A DNA stretch of 64,000 nucleotides, from positions 83,684 to 147,683 of the forward strand of contig JAKSPD010000002.1 in NCBI GenBank assembly GCA_024405115.1. The letters are read 5' to 3'. This DNA comes from Lachnospiraceae bacterium. Its GTDB lineage: Bacteria; Bacillota; Clostridia; Lachnospirales; Lachnospiraceae. The notes beneath the pieces were generated by a model. The model saw nothing but the letters and a program-made list of their open reading frames with translations. It searched no databases and had not been told where the DNA came from. The number at the start of each line of letters is the position of its first letter. Position 1 is the first letter of the stretch. Below, one piece after another: positions 42,463 to 50,413 of this stretch. The position numbers and the translations under genes are program-made.

Positions 42463-43894
42463 TACTTATTCCTTTGTATCCCACGCCGTTGGTATCTGAC
42501 ATTCTCGAGAGGTCACCGGCGATTTTATCAATATATCTGTCAACGTATTCGTAATTGCCCCTTGTGTTATCACCTGAGGCCTTCTTTGCCTCCCTTGAGG
42601 CGCTTTGAAGTTCAGAAGCCATTTCTGCTATGTGCTTTCTCATGAGGTATATGCACTGATCCTCTGTTGCCTCACCACGCACAATGTCCATGGCAAGTGC
42701 CTTACAGGTAGGCGCACCGCAAGACCCGCAGTCAAGGCCGGGGAATTTCTTTTCAAGTCTTTCCGCCTGATTAAGACGTACAAAACCTTCAATAATGCTG
42801 TCTCCCAGATTGAAAACAGGCTCATACTTGATTCCGTTGTCAAACTTAAGGAGTTCAAACTGCTCACTTCTTTCATCAGTGTCTTCCGAATCCTCCAGAT
42901 GGCTTACCTGAACGGGAAGATACTTTCTCATATGGTGAAGTCTTGCAACACTCAGATAAGGATTTTCCACAGTGAGCACGCCGCCCACACACCCACCTGA
43001 GCATGCATCCAGTTCGACAAACTCCAGGTTCTCAATTTTCTGATCTTCAAGGTCTTCAAGGACCTTTATGACATTTTCAATTCCGTCAGCCGCCAGGTAA
43101 TTATCACAGAGTGCACCGCCGGCCTCTCCGCCGGAAAATCCCCAGCTCAGTCCTATCCTTCCGGCTGTTGAAATGTCCGGATAATCTGTTTCAGCCACTG
43201 ATTTCATGGCTGAAAGAAGTTTTGGATATACTTCCTTTATTGCAACGCAAAGGTCGACCTCCGACTTATCCGTACCGAGGGGAGACTTTGAATATGTATT
43301 CTTTGACGGGCATGGGGAAATAAACACCGTCCCTATTTTCTCCCTGGGAAGTCCTGTCTTCTCCATGGCACGTTTTGCGGCCAGCTCCGCAGCCACCTCC
43401 ACAGGAGGCTTGATTGGCAGCAGGTGTTCAATGATATTGGGGAAACGTACCCTTATCAGTCTTACTACGGTAGGACATGCGGTTGAAATCCAGGGCATCC
43501 CGTCCTTATGTTCACTGAGGAACATCCTTGTACCCTCTGATACAAGTTCTGCCGCAGCACTTACCTCAAAGACTTCATTGAATCCCATCCTTAGAAGCCC
43601 GTTAAGGACAATGTTCTTATCATCAAGATTGTTGAACTGACTGTATAGTGTGGGGGCAGGAAGCGCTATGGTGTACTCAAACCTGTCCATCTCACGCAAA
43701 GTGTCAACAAATGCTATCTTAGCGTGATTCTCACATATCCTGATACATTCTCCGCAGTCAATACAGAACTTTGAATTAATGGAAGCCTTTCCGTTTCTTA
43801 CCCTTATGGCCTCCGTCGGACATCTTTTTATGCAGTTGATGCAGCCTTTACATTTATCTTCATCAAGCCTTACGGAATGATAGAATTTATTCAT
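42452..43894 (-). CDS. Sensory-type [FeFe]-hydrogenase-like protein
   Basis: 480 residues: two [4Fe-4S] ferredoxin motifs (CKGCINCIKRCP, CIDCGECIRICE), a hydrogenase large-subunit C-terminal domain, then an RnfB-like Fe-S domain (GLDCGSCGAPTCKAL, closing Cys about residue 411) and a helical tail. H-cluster motifs are partial: TACPTVVRL (Ala139-Cys140) instead of TSCCPxW, SPCPSKN (Cys195), and DACSGGCVGG (Cys298, Cys302). Four ligand cysteines could therefore remain. Loss of one of the paired Cys and the regulatory neighbours point to a redox or H2 sensor rather than a hydrogenase, comparable with HydS proteins. Cytosolic. Confidence 0.78.
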   Translation of the reverse strand: MNKFYHSVRLDEDKCKGCINCIKRCPTEAIRVRNGKASINSKFCIDCGECIRICENHAKIAFVDTLREMDRFEYTIALPAPTLYSQFNNLDDKNIVLNGLLRMGFNEVFEVSAAAELVSEGTRMFLSEHKDGMPWISTACPTVVRLIRVRFPNIIEHLLPIKPPVEVAAELAAKRAMEKTGLPREKIGTVFISPCPSKNTYSKSPLGTDKSEVDLCVAIKEVYPKLLSAMKSVAETDYPDISTAGRIGLSWGFSGGEAGGALCDNYLAADGIENVIKVLEDLEDQKIENLEFVELDACSGGCVGGVLTVENPYLSVARLHHMRKYLPVQVSHLEDSEDTDERSEQFELLKFDNGIKYEPVFNLGDSIIEGFVRLNQAERLEKKFPGLDCGSCGAPTCKALAMDIVRGEATEDQCIYLMRKHIAEMASELQSASREAKKASGDNTRGNYEYVDRYIDKIAGDLSRMSDTNGVGYKGISNEG

Positions 43895-44321
43895 TTCCTA
43901 ACATGTTTACGACCATTGTGATGGTCGTACCCTTTCCTATTTCTGTCTCCACTTCCATGGAATCCGTGTTTTTCTTCATGTTCGGGAGGCCCATTCCAGC
44001 TCCGAAGCCAAGATTTCTGACTTCTTCAGGAGCAGTACTCCAGCCTGCCTGCATGGCCTTTTCAACGTCCGGTATACCCGGCCCTACATCCTTTAACACC
44101 ATCTTTATGTTTTCAGGTGTAATATAAACCTTTATCTCTCCGCCCTGTGCGTGTATCACCATGTTTATCTCGCCCTCATACATGGCTATGGCGACCTTTC
44201 TGATAACGTTAGGACTGACTCCCATCTGTTTCAGTTTTTTCTTTACGTCACTTGAAGCTTCTCCCGCCCTTGTAAAGTCCTCGGCGTCAACAGTATATTC
44301 CAGTACTATTGTATCGTCCAT
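43887..44321 (-). CDS. HATPase-fold regulator (anti-sigma factor kinase-like)
   Basis: 144 residues from the ATG after TTGGAGG. The GHKL motifs are: N-box AIAMYEGEINMVIHA, G1 LKDVGPGIPDVE and G2 FGAGMGLPNMKKNTDS, ending with GTTITMVV. It lacks any histidine-kinase dimerisation or sensor domain, like SpoIIAB/RsbW-type serine kinases. It overlaps the hydrogenase-like gene by eight bases, so it may transduce its redox state. A binding partner (anti-anti-sigma factor) is not evident in the window. Confidence 0.8.
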   Translation of the reverse strand: MDDTIVLEYTVDAEDFTRAGEASSDVKKKLKQMGVSPNVIRKVAIAMYEGEINMVIHAQGGEIKVYITPENIKMVLKDVGPGIPDVEKAMQAGWSTAPEEVRNLGFGAGMGLPNMKKNTDSMEVETEIGKGTTITMVVNMLGNE

Positions 44322-44333
44322 TTTTTCCTCCAA

Positions 44334-44681
44334 TCAGTAAGGTCCGCTTGAAAGTCCTGCGGAGTACAGAAGGCCGCAGGAAGAAAACATCCTGTGCCCC
44401 GTTGTCATTACAATTATTCCACGGTCTTCAGCCATCTCAAGAACGTCATCTGCCGGTCTCTTTCCTCTTACATATACAAGACACTTGATGTCCATCATCT
44501 CAGCTGTCCTTATGGACTGCTGATTACAGAGCCCGGTAAGGAGAACCGAATGGTCTTTGGAAAAAGCAAGCACTTCACTCATCATATCAGAACCGCACGC
44601 GGAACGTACTTCTGTATCAAGCATATCCTTACAGGTAAGTACTTCTGCATCAAGAATATCCCTAACATCTTTAACAGTCAT
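44334..44681 (-). CDS. DRTGG-domain protein (first gene of sensory operon)
   Basis: 115 residues starting MTVKDVRDILDAEVLTCKD, preceded by AAAGAGG. It aligns by eye with the second DRTGG protein (LLTGLCNQQSIRTAEMMDIKCLVYVRGKRP resembles its middle segment). The protein has no catalytic signature and is rich in Cys and Met (CNQQ, MFSSCGLLYS). Probably a regulatory or complex-forming partner of the downstream hydrogenase-like protein. The open frame above 44681 extends through the promoter and is not used. Confidence 0.72.
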   Translation of the reverse strand: MTVKDVRDILDAEVLTCKDMLDTEVRSACGSDMMSEVLAFSKDHSVLLTGLCNQQSIRTAEMMDIKCLVYVRGKRPADDVLEMAEDRGIIVMTTGHRMFSSCGLLYSAGLSSGPY

Positions 44682-44730
44682 ATAAAAACCTCTTTTAAAA
44701 CCTTTACGGACAATACCGTATATTTTATTT

Positions 44731-44759
44731 ATTTTAACATTTATGCAACATATTTTCAA
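44731..44759 (-). promoter_or_regulatory. Promoter of the nine-gene sensory/ThDP operon
   Basis: TTGAAA (44754-44759) and TAAAAT (44731-44736) with a 17-base spacer on the minus strand. Just downstream, TACGG and CCGTA (44704-44719) form a 5-6-5 inverted repeat close to the expected start site. Confidence 0.6.
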
Positions 44760-44779
44760 TAACCACGGATTCAAATAAA

Positions 44780-44812
44780 GATACCCCGGATGCGTTTAGA
44801 CATCCGGGGTCA
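44780..44812 (-). terminator. Intrinsic terminator after the interrupted surface-protein gene
   Basis: Ten-base perfect stem ACCCCGGATG / CATCCGGGGT (44783-44792, 44801-44810), followed on the minus strand by ATCTTTATTTG. The stop codon of the extended frame of the upstream remnant (44796) falls in the loop. Confidence 0.75.
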
Positions 44813-45197
44813 ATTCTGTTCCTTTATGAATAAGTATTTCAATCAAAGTCTTTTCACTTTTATATTCCTTCTTGTTCTTTCCCAACAGGGTGTAATCCTT
44901 CCCATATAAGGCTGATACGTCAAGCGTGTGCATAAGGATATCAGCAGGCTATGACAAATCGCCAGCCCTGTACACAGGTACACGGTATATTGCGTCGCCT
45001 TCACGCACAGATACATTCGTCGTTCCGAAATATACCAGGTTTCCCTCTATAAGCTCATTTTCTCCGAGTCTGGAACCTTCTATCTGGATTGTATCCACAT
45101 GAAGGGCATCTGCAAGTACCAGCAACGGATTCGTTAACACCATTACAGCAATTATTAATAATGAAATGCATGAATTATTCTTATTCTTTTCATACAT
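44796..45197 (-). pseudogene. Surface-protein remnant with in-frame amber codon
   Basis: Starts MYEKNKNNSC with a signal-peptide-like stretch (SLLIIAVMVLTNPLLVLADA) and continues to YRVPVYRAGDLS, where TAG (44949-44951) interrupts it after 82 residues. The same frame continues PADILMHTLDVSALYGKDY... for 50 more residues to TAA at 44796, ending in a terminator. The spanning sequence (EGDAIYRVPVYRAGDLS then LHTxDxSALYGKDY-like) reads as one continuous beta-domain typical of large Lachnospiraceae surface proteins, so the amber codon is probably a nonsense mutation. A larger protein has also been lost downstream. The start at 45197 fits a promoter at 45238-45266. Confidence 0.65.
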
Positions 45198-45237
45198 ACC
45201 GCCTTTCAAAAGCGAGGAAAATATAGTAACTATAATC

Positions 45238-45266
45238 AGTATATTATTGTATTTATAAATGTACAA
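45238..45266 (-). promoter_or_regulatory. Promoter of the surface-protein remnant
   Basis: TTGTAC (45261-45266) and TATACT (45238-45243) with a 17-base spacer, 41 bases upstream of the chosen ATG. Presence of an intact promoter and terminator suggests the remnant is still transcribed. Confidence 0.5.
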
Positions 45267-45306
45267 TATTTGTAATGCATTTTTTGTTAATAATCTGTTA
45301 CTTTAC

Positions 45307-45338
45307 AGAAAAAAACCGGGAGCTTTATGCTCCCGGTC
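45307..45338 (-). terminator. Intrinsic terminator of the hnd operon
   Basis: Nine-base stem ACCGGGAGC / GCTCCCGGT (45315-45323, 45329-45337) with TTTTTTTC following on the minus strand, 25 bases after hndD. A strong terminator. Confidence 0.92.
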
Positions 45339-45362
45339 AGAATGGCTTGCAACCATTTTAAA

Positions 45363-47114
45363 TTAGAAACCGTAGTTATTAATCTTTCTTGCAATGTAGC
45401 TGGTATGAAGAAGGTGATGTGCCTTCTCTGAACCGGGCTTTCCAAGATACTCAGCATAGATCTTTGTAATAGCGGGATTCTCGTGTGACTTTCTGAAGGT
45501 CTTTGCAGCATCATTGCTGTAAAGAGCCTTTGCACGAAGGGCACGGATATCAACGTTATTACGAACCCAACCGGGCTGCTGGGGCTGTCCACCACCGTTT
45601 ACACATCCACCGGGGCATCCCATGATCTCTATGAAGTGATAGCTCTTCTCGCCTGACTTAACCATGTCAAGAAGCTTTCTGGCATTAGCTGTGCCTGAAG
45701 CAACAGCAACCTTAACGTCGATGCCTGCTACAGGAATTGTAGCTTCCTTGATGCCTTCTACGCCTCGAACTGCCTCATAGTCAACCTCGTCGAATGACTT
45801 TCCTTCAAGGATTTCTCTAACAGTACGAAGAGCAGCTTCCATAACACCGCCTGTTGCACCGAAGATAACTGCAGCACCTGTTGACTCTCCAAGCGGATCA
45901 TCAAATCCTTCATCGGGAAGTCCGAGGAAGTTGATGCGTGCCTTCTTGATCATACGGGCAAGCTCACGTGTTGTGATTGAAATGTCAACATCCGGTACAC
46001 CGTTAGCAGCTTCGTCGTCACGGTTGATCTCAAACTTCTTAGCTGTACAGGGCATAACTGATACGCAGACGATCTTCTCCTTGTCGATTCCCATCTTCTC
46101 AGCGAAGTAGCTCTTTGTAACAGCACCAAACATCTGCTGCGGGCTCTTGCAGGATGAAAGGTTGGGGATGAACTCCGGATAATAGTACTCGCAGAACTTG
46201 ATCCATCCGGGTGAGCATGAAGTGATGAGCGGAAGAACGCCACCGTTCTGTACTCTCTCGATGAACTCTGTTCCCTCTTCCATAATGGTAAGGTCTGCAG
46301 AGAAGTCTGTATCGAATACCTTGTCGAATCCGAGACGGCGAAGTGCAGCTGCCATCTTTCCTTCAACATCTGTTCCGATGGGAAGGCCGAATTCTTCACC
46401 AAGACCAGCTCTAACTGCGGGAGCGGTCTGAACTACTACGTACTTGTCGGGATCTGCGATTGCAGCGAATACCTTATCGGTGAAGTCCTTCTCACGAAGA
46501 GCACCGGTCGGGCAAACAGCGATACACTGTCCACAAGAGATACATGATGTCTCACCAAGACCCATATCGAATGCTGAACCGATGAAGGTCTTGAATCCAC
46601 GCTCGTTAGCTCCGATGACGCCAACGCCCTGGTTGTGCTCGCAGACTGCGATACAACGACGGCAGAGGATACACTTAGAGTTGTCACGGATCATGTGGGG
46701 AGCTGAATCATCAATCTCTGAAGGAGTCTTAACTCCGTCATAGAACTTTTCATCTTCAACACCGAGTTCCTGGCAGAGCTCCTGAAGCTCGCAGTGGCCT
46801 GAACGTACGCATGAAAGGCACTCTCTTCTGTGGTTTGAAAGAAGGAGCTGTAAAGTCTTCTTGCGGTACTCAAGGATACGAGGTGACTTTGTGAATACTT
46901 CCATTCCGTTTTCAGCGGGGAATACGCAGGAAGTAACGATCTTTCCGTTCTTTAATTCAACAACGCAGATACGGCAGGCACCGATCTCATTGATTTCCTT
47001 TAAGAAGCAGAGTGTGGGGATTTCGATATTGGCCAGTCTTGCAGCCTCGAGTATGGTCGAACCCTTCGGGCACTCAACTTCAATGCCGTCTATTTTTAAT
47101 TTAATGGTCTCCAT
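45363..47114 (-). CDS. hndD: HndD/HydA, catalytic subunit of bifurcating [FeFe] hydrogenase
   Basis: 583 residues; start METIKLKIDGIEVE follows GGAGGAGA. N-terminal [2Fe-2S] (CRICVVE, near residue 47), His-type [4Fe-4S] (HRRECLSCVRSGHCELQ), two ferredoxin clusters (CILCRRCIAVCEHN, CISCGQCIAVCP) and the H-cluster domain: TSCSPGWIKFC (Cys300-Ser301), MPCTAKKFE (Cys356), and EIMGCPGGCVNGGGQP. Thus L1 has Ser at the second Cys of TSCCPxW, a variant I recall from other multimeric hydrogenases. It produces or uses H2 with ferredoxin and NAD(H) as co-partners. Last gene of hndA-HATPase-hndB-hndC-hndD. Confidence 0.95.
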   Translation of the reverse strand: METIKLKIDGIEVECPKGSTILEAARLANIEIPTLCFLKEINEIGACRICVVELKNGKIVTSCVFPAENGMEVFTKSPRILEYRKKTLQLLLSNHRRECLSCVRSGHCELQELCQELGVEDEKFYDGVKTPSEIDDSAPHMIRDNSKCILCRRCIAVCEHNQGVGVIGANERGFKTFIGSAFDMGLGETSCISCGQCIAVCPTGALREKDFTDKVFAAIADPDKYVVVQTAPAVRAGLGEEFGLPIGTDVEGKMAAALRRLGFDKVFDTDFSADLTIMEEGTEFIERVQNGGVLPLITSCSPGWIKFCEYYYPEFIPNLSSCKSPQQMFGAVTKSYFAEKMGIDKEKIVCVSVMPCTAKKFEINRDDEAANGVPDVDISITTRELARMIKKARINFLGLPDEGFDDPLGESTGAAVIFGATGGVMEAALRTVREILEGKSFDEVDYEAVRGVEGIKEATIPVAGIDVKVAVASGTANARKLLDMVKSGEKSYHFIEIMGCPGGCVNGGGQPQQPGWVRNNVDIRALRAKALYSNDAAKTFRKSHENPAITKIYAEYLGKPGSEKAHHLLHTSYIARKINNYGF

Positions 47115-47128
47115 TATTATCTCCTCCA

Positions 47129-48940
47129 TCACTTCTTGTAGATAGCGCCGAACTTACATGTAGCCTGGCACGCACCACACTTAACGCACTCGTCACCGAT
47201 TACAAGGTACGGAAGCTTCTTTCCTTCCTTAACCTCTGAGTTAGCGTTAACCTTAATTGCGTTAGCGGGGCATCCCTTAGCGCAGGCCTTGCAGCCGATG
47301 CACTTAGCGGGATCGATGTTATAGGTCATGAGGGCCTTACATACACCAGCCGGGCACTTCTTGTCAACGATATGTGCAATGTACTCATCCTTGAAGAACT
47401 TAAGGGTTGAGAGTACGGGGTTGGGAGCTGTCTGACCAAGAGCGCAAAGTGAGTTGTTCTTTACATAGAGGCAGAGCTCCTCAAGCTTTGTAAGGTCATC
47501 CATGGTAGCCTTACCATCTGTGATCTTGGTAAGGATCTCAAGCATTCTTCTGGTACCGATACGGCATGCAGTACACTTACCGCAGGACTCATCAACGGTG
47601 AACTCAAGGAAGAACTTAGCGATATCTACCATACAGTTGTCTTCATCCATAACGATCATTCCGCCTGATCCTACGATACATCCGATAGATGCAAGGTTCT
47701 CGTAGTCAACGGGGATGTCGATATACTGTGCAGGGATGCATCCGCCTGAAGGACCACCTGTCTGAACAGCCTTGAACTTCTTACCGTTCGGGATGCCGCC
47801 GCCGATATTCTCGATGATGGTGCGGAGCGGTGTTCCCATCGGGATCTCAACAAGACCTGTGTTCTTGATCTTTCCGCCGAGAGCAAATACCTTTGTTCCC
47901 TTTGACTTCTCGGTTCCCATTGATGCGAACCATTCTGCACCCTTAAGGATGATCTGGGGAATGTTAGCGTATGTCTCTACGTTATTAAGGATAGAAGGCT
48001 TTCCGAAAAGTCCCTTGACTGCCGGGAACGGCGGACGGGGTCTGGGCTCTCCTCTCTTACCCTCGATAGAGGTCATAAGAGCTGTCTCTTCACCGCATAC
48101 GAATGCGCCTGCACCGAGACGGAGATCAATATCAAAGTTGAAGCCTGTACCAAAGATGTTCTTTCCGAGAAGGCCGTATTCACGAGCCTGCTTGATAGCT
48201 ATCTTAAGTCTTTCAACAGCGATGGGGTACTCTGCACGAACGTAGATGTAACCCTGGTCTGAACCGATTGCATAACCGGCAATGGCCATAGCCTCAAGTA
48301 CGGCATGGGGGTCACCCTCGAGAACGGAACGGTCCATGAATGCACCGGGGTCGCCCTCGTCACCGTTACAGCATACATACTTCTTGTCAGCCTGGTTGGG
48401 ACGGCAGAGCTTCCACTTAAGACCTGTGGGGAAGCCGGCGCCTCCACGTCCGCGAAGACCGGAATCAAGGATGACCTGGATAACCTCATCGGGAGTCATC
48501 TCGGTAAGAACCTTGCCAAGTGCTTCGTATCCGCCTGTTCCGATGTACTCATCGATATCCTCGGGGTTGATAACGCCGCAGTTACGAAGAGCAACACGAA
48601 CCTGCTTTGAATAGAAGTTGGTGTCTGCAAGTGTCTTTACTCCATCTTCTGTCTGAGCCTCTTCGTAAACAAGACGCTTTACGATACGTCCCTTGAGAAG
48701 GTGCTCTTTAACGATCTCTTCAACATCCTTTGCTTCTACTCTTGCATAGAATGTAGCATCGGGATAAACAATAACAACGGGACCCATCTGGCAAAGGCCG
48801 TGGCAGCCTGTCTCAACAACAGCAACTTCCTTCTCAAGGCCTTCAGCCTTGATAGCCTTCTCAAATGCTTCCTTTACCTTAAGGCTGCCGGAGGAAGTAC
48901 ATCCGGTGCCGCCGCATACAAGTACATGTGAACGATACAT
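47129..48940 (-). CDS. hndC: HndC/HydB, NADH/FMN subunit of bifurcating hydrogenase
   Basis: 603 residues in NuoF-like order: N-terminal thioredoxin-like [2Fe-2S] domain (CGGTGCTSSGSLKV ... GCHGLCQMGP), FMN/NADH domain (LRGRGGAGFPTGLKW, CNGDEGDPGAFMDR, GAGAFVCGEETALM), the [4Fe-4S] motif ESCGKCTACRIGTRRM, and two C-terminal ferredoxin clusters (CIGCKACAKGCP, CVKCGACQATC). It carries the flavin at which electrons bifurcate between NAD+ and ferredoxin. GGAGG precedes the ATG; 12 bases separate it from hndB. Confidence 0.95.
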   Translation of the reverse strand: MYRSHVLVCGGTGCTSSGSLKVKEAFEKAIKAEGLEKEVAVVETGCHGLCQMGPVVIVYPDATFYARVEAKDVEEIVKEHLLKGRIVKRLVYEEAQTEDGVKTLADTNFYSKQVRVALRNCGVINPEDIDEYIGTGGYEALGKVLTEMTPDEVIQVILDSGLRGRGGAGFPTGLKWKLCRPNQADKKYVCCNGDEGDPGAFMDRSVLEGDPHAVLEAMAIAGYAIGSDQGYIYVRAEYPIAVERLKIAIKQAREYGLLGKNIFGTGFNFDIDLRLGAGAFVCGEETALMTSIEGKRGEPRPRPPFPAVKGLFGKPSILNNVETYANIPQIILKGAEWFASMGTEKSKGTKVFALGGKIKNTGLVEIPMGTPLRTIIENIGGGIPNGKKFKAVQTGGPSGGCIPAQYIDIPVDYENLASIGCIVGSGGMIVMDEDNCMVDIAKFFLEFTVDESCGKCTACRIGTRRMLEILTKITDGKATMDDLTKLEELCLYVKNNSLCALGQTAPNPVLSTLKFFKDEYIAHIVDKKCPAGVCKALMTYNIDPAKCIGCKACAKGCPANAIKVNANSEVKEGKKLPYLVIGDECVKCGACQATCKFGAIYKK

Positions 48941-48952
48941 CGTTTTTCCTCC

Positions 48953-49327
48953 TTACTTAAGACCTGAAGCACCCATAGAATACTTTTCAACAACATGTCC
49001 GCCTACAAGGTGACGCTCGATAACCTCAAGTGCCTTCTCAGCATCCATCTTGATGTAAGTAACTTTTTCTTTTCCGGGCTCATAAACTTCAACGATAGGC
49101 TCAAACTGGCAAAGGCCGATGCAGCCTGTCTGTGTTACAGCGATTTTATCTGTGAGGCCTCTCTTCTGAATCTCATCAGAGAGAGTATTAAGAACCGGAC
49201 GTGCGCCTGCAGCGATACCGCAGGTAGCCATACCTACAACGACACGTGTATGGTCGGCATCAGAGCGCATATTCATCTGGTTCTGCATCTTCTCTTTGAT
49301 TGCCTTTAACTCGGCTAAACTTTTCAT
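48953..49327 (-). CDS. hndB: HndB-like [2Fe-2S] ferredoxin subunit
   Basis: 124 residues with a thioredoxin-like [2Fe-2S] fold: VVGMATCGIAAGARPVL and TQTGCIGLCQFEPIVEV carry the four cysteine ligands, and it closes with HLVGGHVVEKYS. It belongs with the HndABCD-type NAD(P)-linked hydrogenases. AAAGGAG precedes the ATG at normal spacing. It separates the ATPase-fold gene from hndC. Confidence 0.9.
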   Translation of the reverse strand: MKSLAELKAIKEKMQNQMNMRSDADHTRVVVGMATCGIAAGARPVLNTLSDEIQKRGLTDKIAVTQTGCIGLCQFEPIVEVYEPGKEKVTYIKMDAEKALEVIERHLVGGHVVEKYSMGASGLK

Positions 49328-49342
49328 GCGCTAAATCTCCTT

Positions 49343-49900
49343 TTAAACTAATTTTCCACTGTCTGTTTCCTGCTTATTTTCAGTGAGGTATTCCTTTATG
49401 TACTGAGCAACATCCGGAGTATCCAGGGGCACTCCCCCGAGCACTTCACGAAACTCTCTTGTGTCAAGAACGAATTCCCTGTCATCATACCTGTAGGTAT
49501 AGACAAAATCCGTATCCGGATGAAAAACGATCAGATTCTGGATGGTAGTGCTGATATCCCCGACCGGCATGCGGTCAATATGGGAAAGTCCGAATACTGC
49601 TGTATCGGTAGTCCCGACCCCGGGCTCTGATGTAATTTTAAAGCTTCCTCCTGTGGATTCCGCCGCCTGTTTCAGAAAAGGTACACCCAATCCCACTTTT
49701 CTGGTGGTCCTTGTAGTGTAAAAAGGATCCTCAACATGAGCGACCTGCTCCGGCGTCATGCCGCAGCCGTTATCCTTTATGATAAGAGTAAGTGTATCTG
49801 CCTTTGTATCGGCAGCAAGAGTTATCTCCACCAGAGAAGCCCCGGCGCGGGTAGAGTTTTCCGCTACATCCAGGACATTTAAGGAAATCTCCGTCATCAT
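49343..49900 (-). CDS. ATPase-fold (GHKL) protein in the hydrogenase operon
   Basis: 185 residues with MTEISLNVLDVAENSTRAGA (N-box Asn), DNGCGMTPEQ (G1), and GLGVPFLKQAAESTGG (G2), but no histidine phosphorylation or sensor domain. The C-terminal ~60 residues are unrecognised. It lies between hndA and hndB with 6- and 15-base gaps and a weak ribosome site, so it is probably coupled to hndA translation. Similar genes occur within other clostridial hydrogenase operons. It may be a switch kinase or assembly factor; the function is unproven. Confidence 0.8.
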   Translation of the reverse strand: MMTEISLNVLDVAENSTRAGASLVEITLAADTKADTLTLIIKDNGCGMTPEQVAHVEDPFYTTRTTRKVGLGVPFLKQAAESTGGSFKITSEPGVGTTDTAVFGLSHIDRMPVGDISTTIQNLIVFHPDTDFVYTYRYDDREFVLDTREFREVLGGVPLDTPDVAQYIKEYLTENKQETDSGKLV

Positions 49901-49906
49901 GACTGA

Positions 49907-50398
49907 TTAATATTTAGCCAGGATAACGGGTACCTGGTCAACAGTAAGACGTCCGTAAACTTCTCCGTTGATCATCATAACGGGTGCAAGTCCGCAAGCG
50001 CCTACGCATCTGCAGGAATCAAGTGAGAATTTGCCGTCAGGTGTGCACTGTCCGGGCTTGATGCCAAGGATCTCCTCGATCTTTTCAAGAACAAGGTTTG
50101 AACCCTTTACGTAGCAGGCGGTACCAAGACATACAGAGATCTGATACTGTCCCTTGGGTTCAAGTGTGAACTGTGCATAGAAAGTTGAAATACCATAGAT
50201 TCTTTCGATCGGAACGCCTGTTTCGTCTGAAATCATGGTCTGAACCTCTATGGGCAGATAACCATAAATTTCCTGAGCCTTCTGAATAATGGGCATAAGT
50301 GAACCGGGTTCGTCCTTCATAAGGGCGATGGCAGCCTTAAGCTCCTTTTCCTGCTCAGGTGTGCCTTTGAAAGGCACTGAACATGTTTTGCAAGCCAT
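49907..50398 (-). CDS. hndA: HndA/HydC, NuoE-like [2Fe-2S] subunit
   Basis: 163 residues: a helical N-terminal part (SLMPIIQKAQEIYGYLPIEVQ, FYAQFTLEPKGQYQISVC) and a thioredoxin-like domain with [2Fe-2S] ligands CLGTACYVKGS and SCRCVGACGLAPVMMIN. First gene of the hydrogenase operon, GGAGG before ATG. Its N-terminus carries MACKTCSV with two additional cysteines (residues 3 and 6) that are not part of the standard cluster. Confidence 0.93.
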   Translation of the reverse strand: MACKTCSVPFKGTPEQEKELKAAIALMKDEPGSLMPIIQKAQEIYGYLPIEVQTMISDETGVPIERIYGISTFYAQFTLEPKGQYQISVCLGTACYVKGSNLVLEKIEEILGIKPGQCTPDGKFSLDSCRCVGACGLAPVMMINGEVYGRLTVDQVPVILAKY

Positions 50399-50413
50399 CA
50401 GTTTTCCTCCTAA

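Noticed and set aside
43887..44321. Two-component histidine kinase
   Set aside because: Only the ATPase fold is present; there is no dimerisation/His region, sensor or cognate response regulator nearby.
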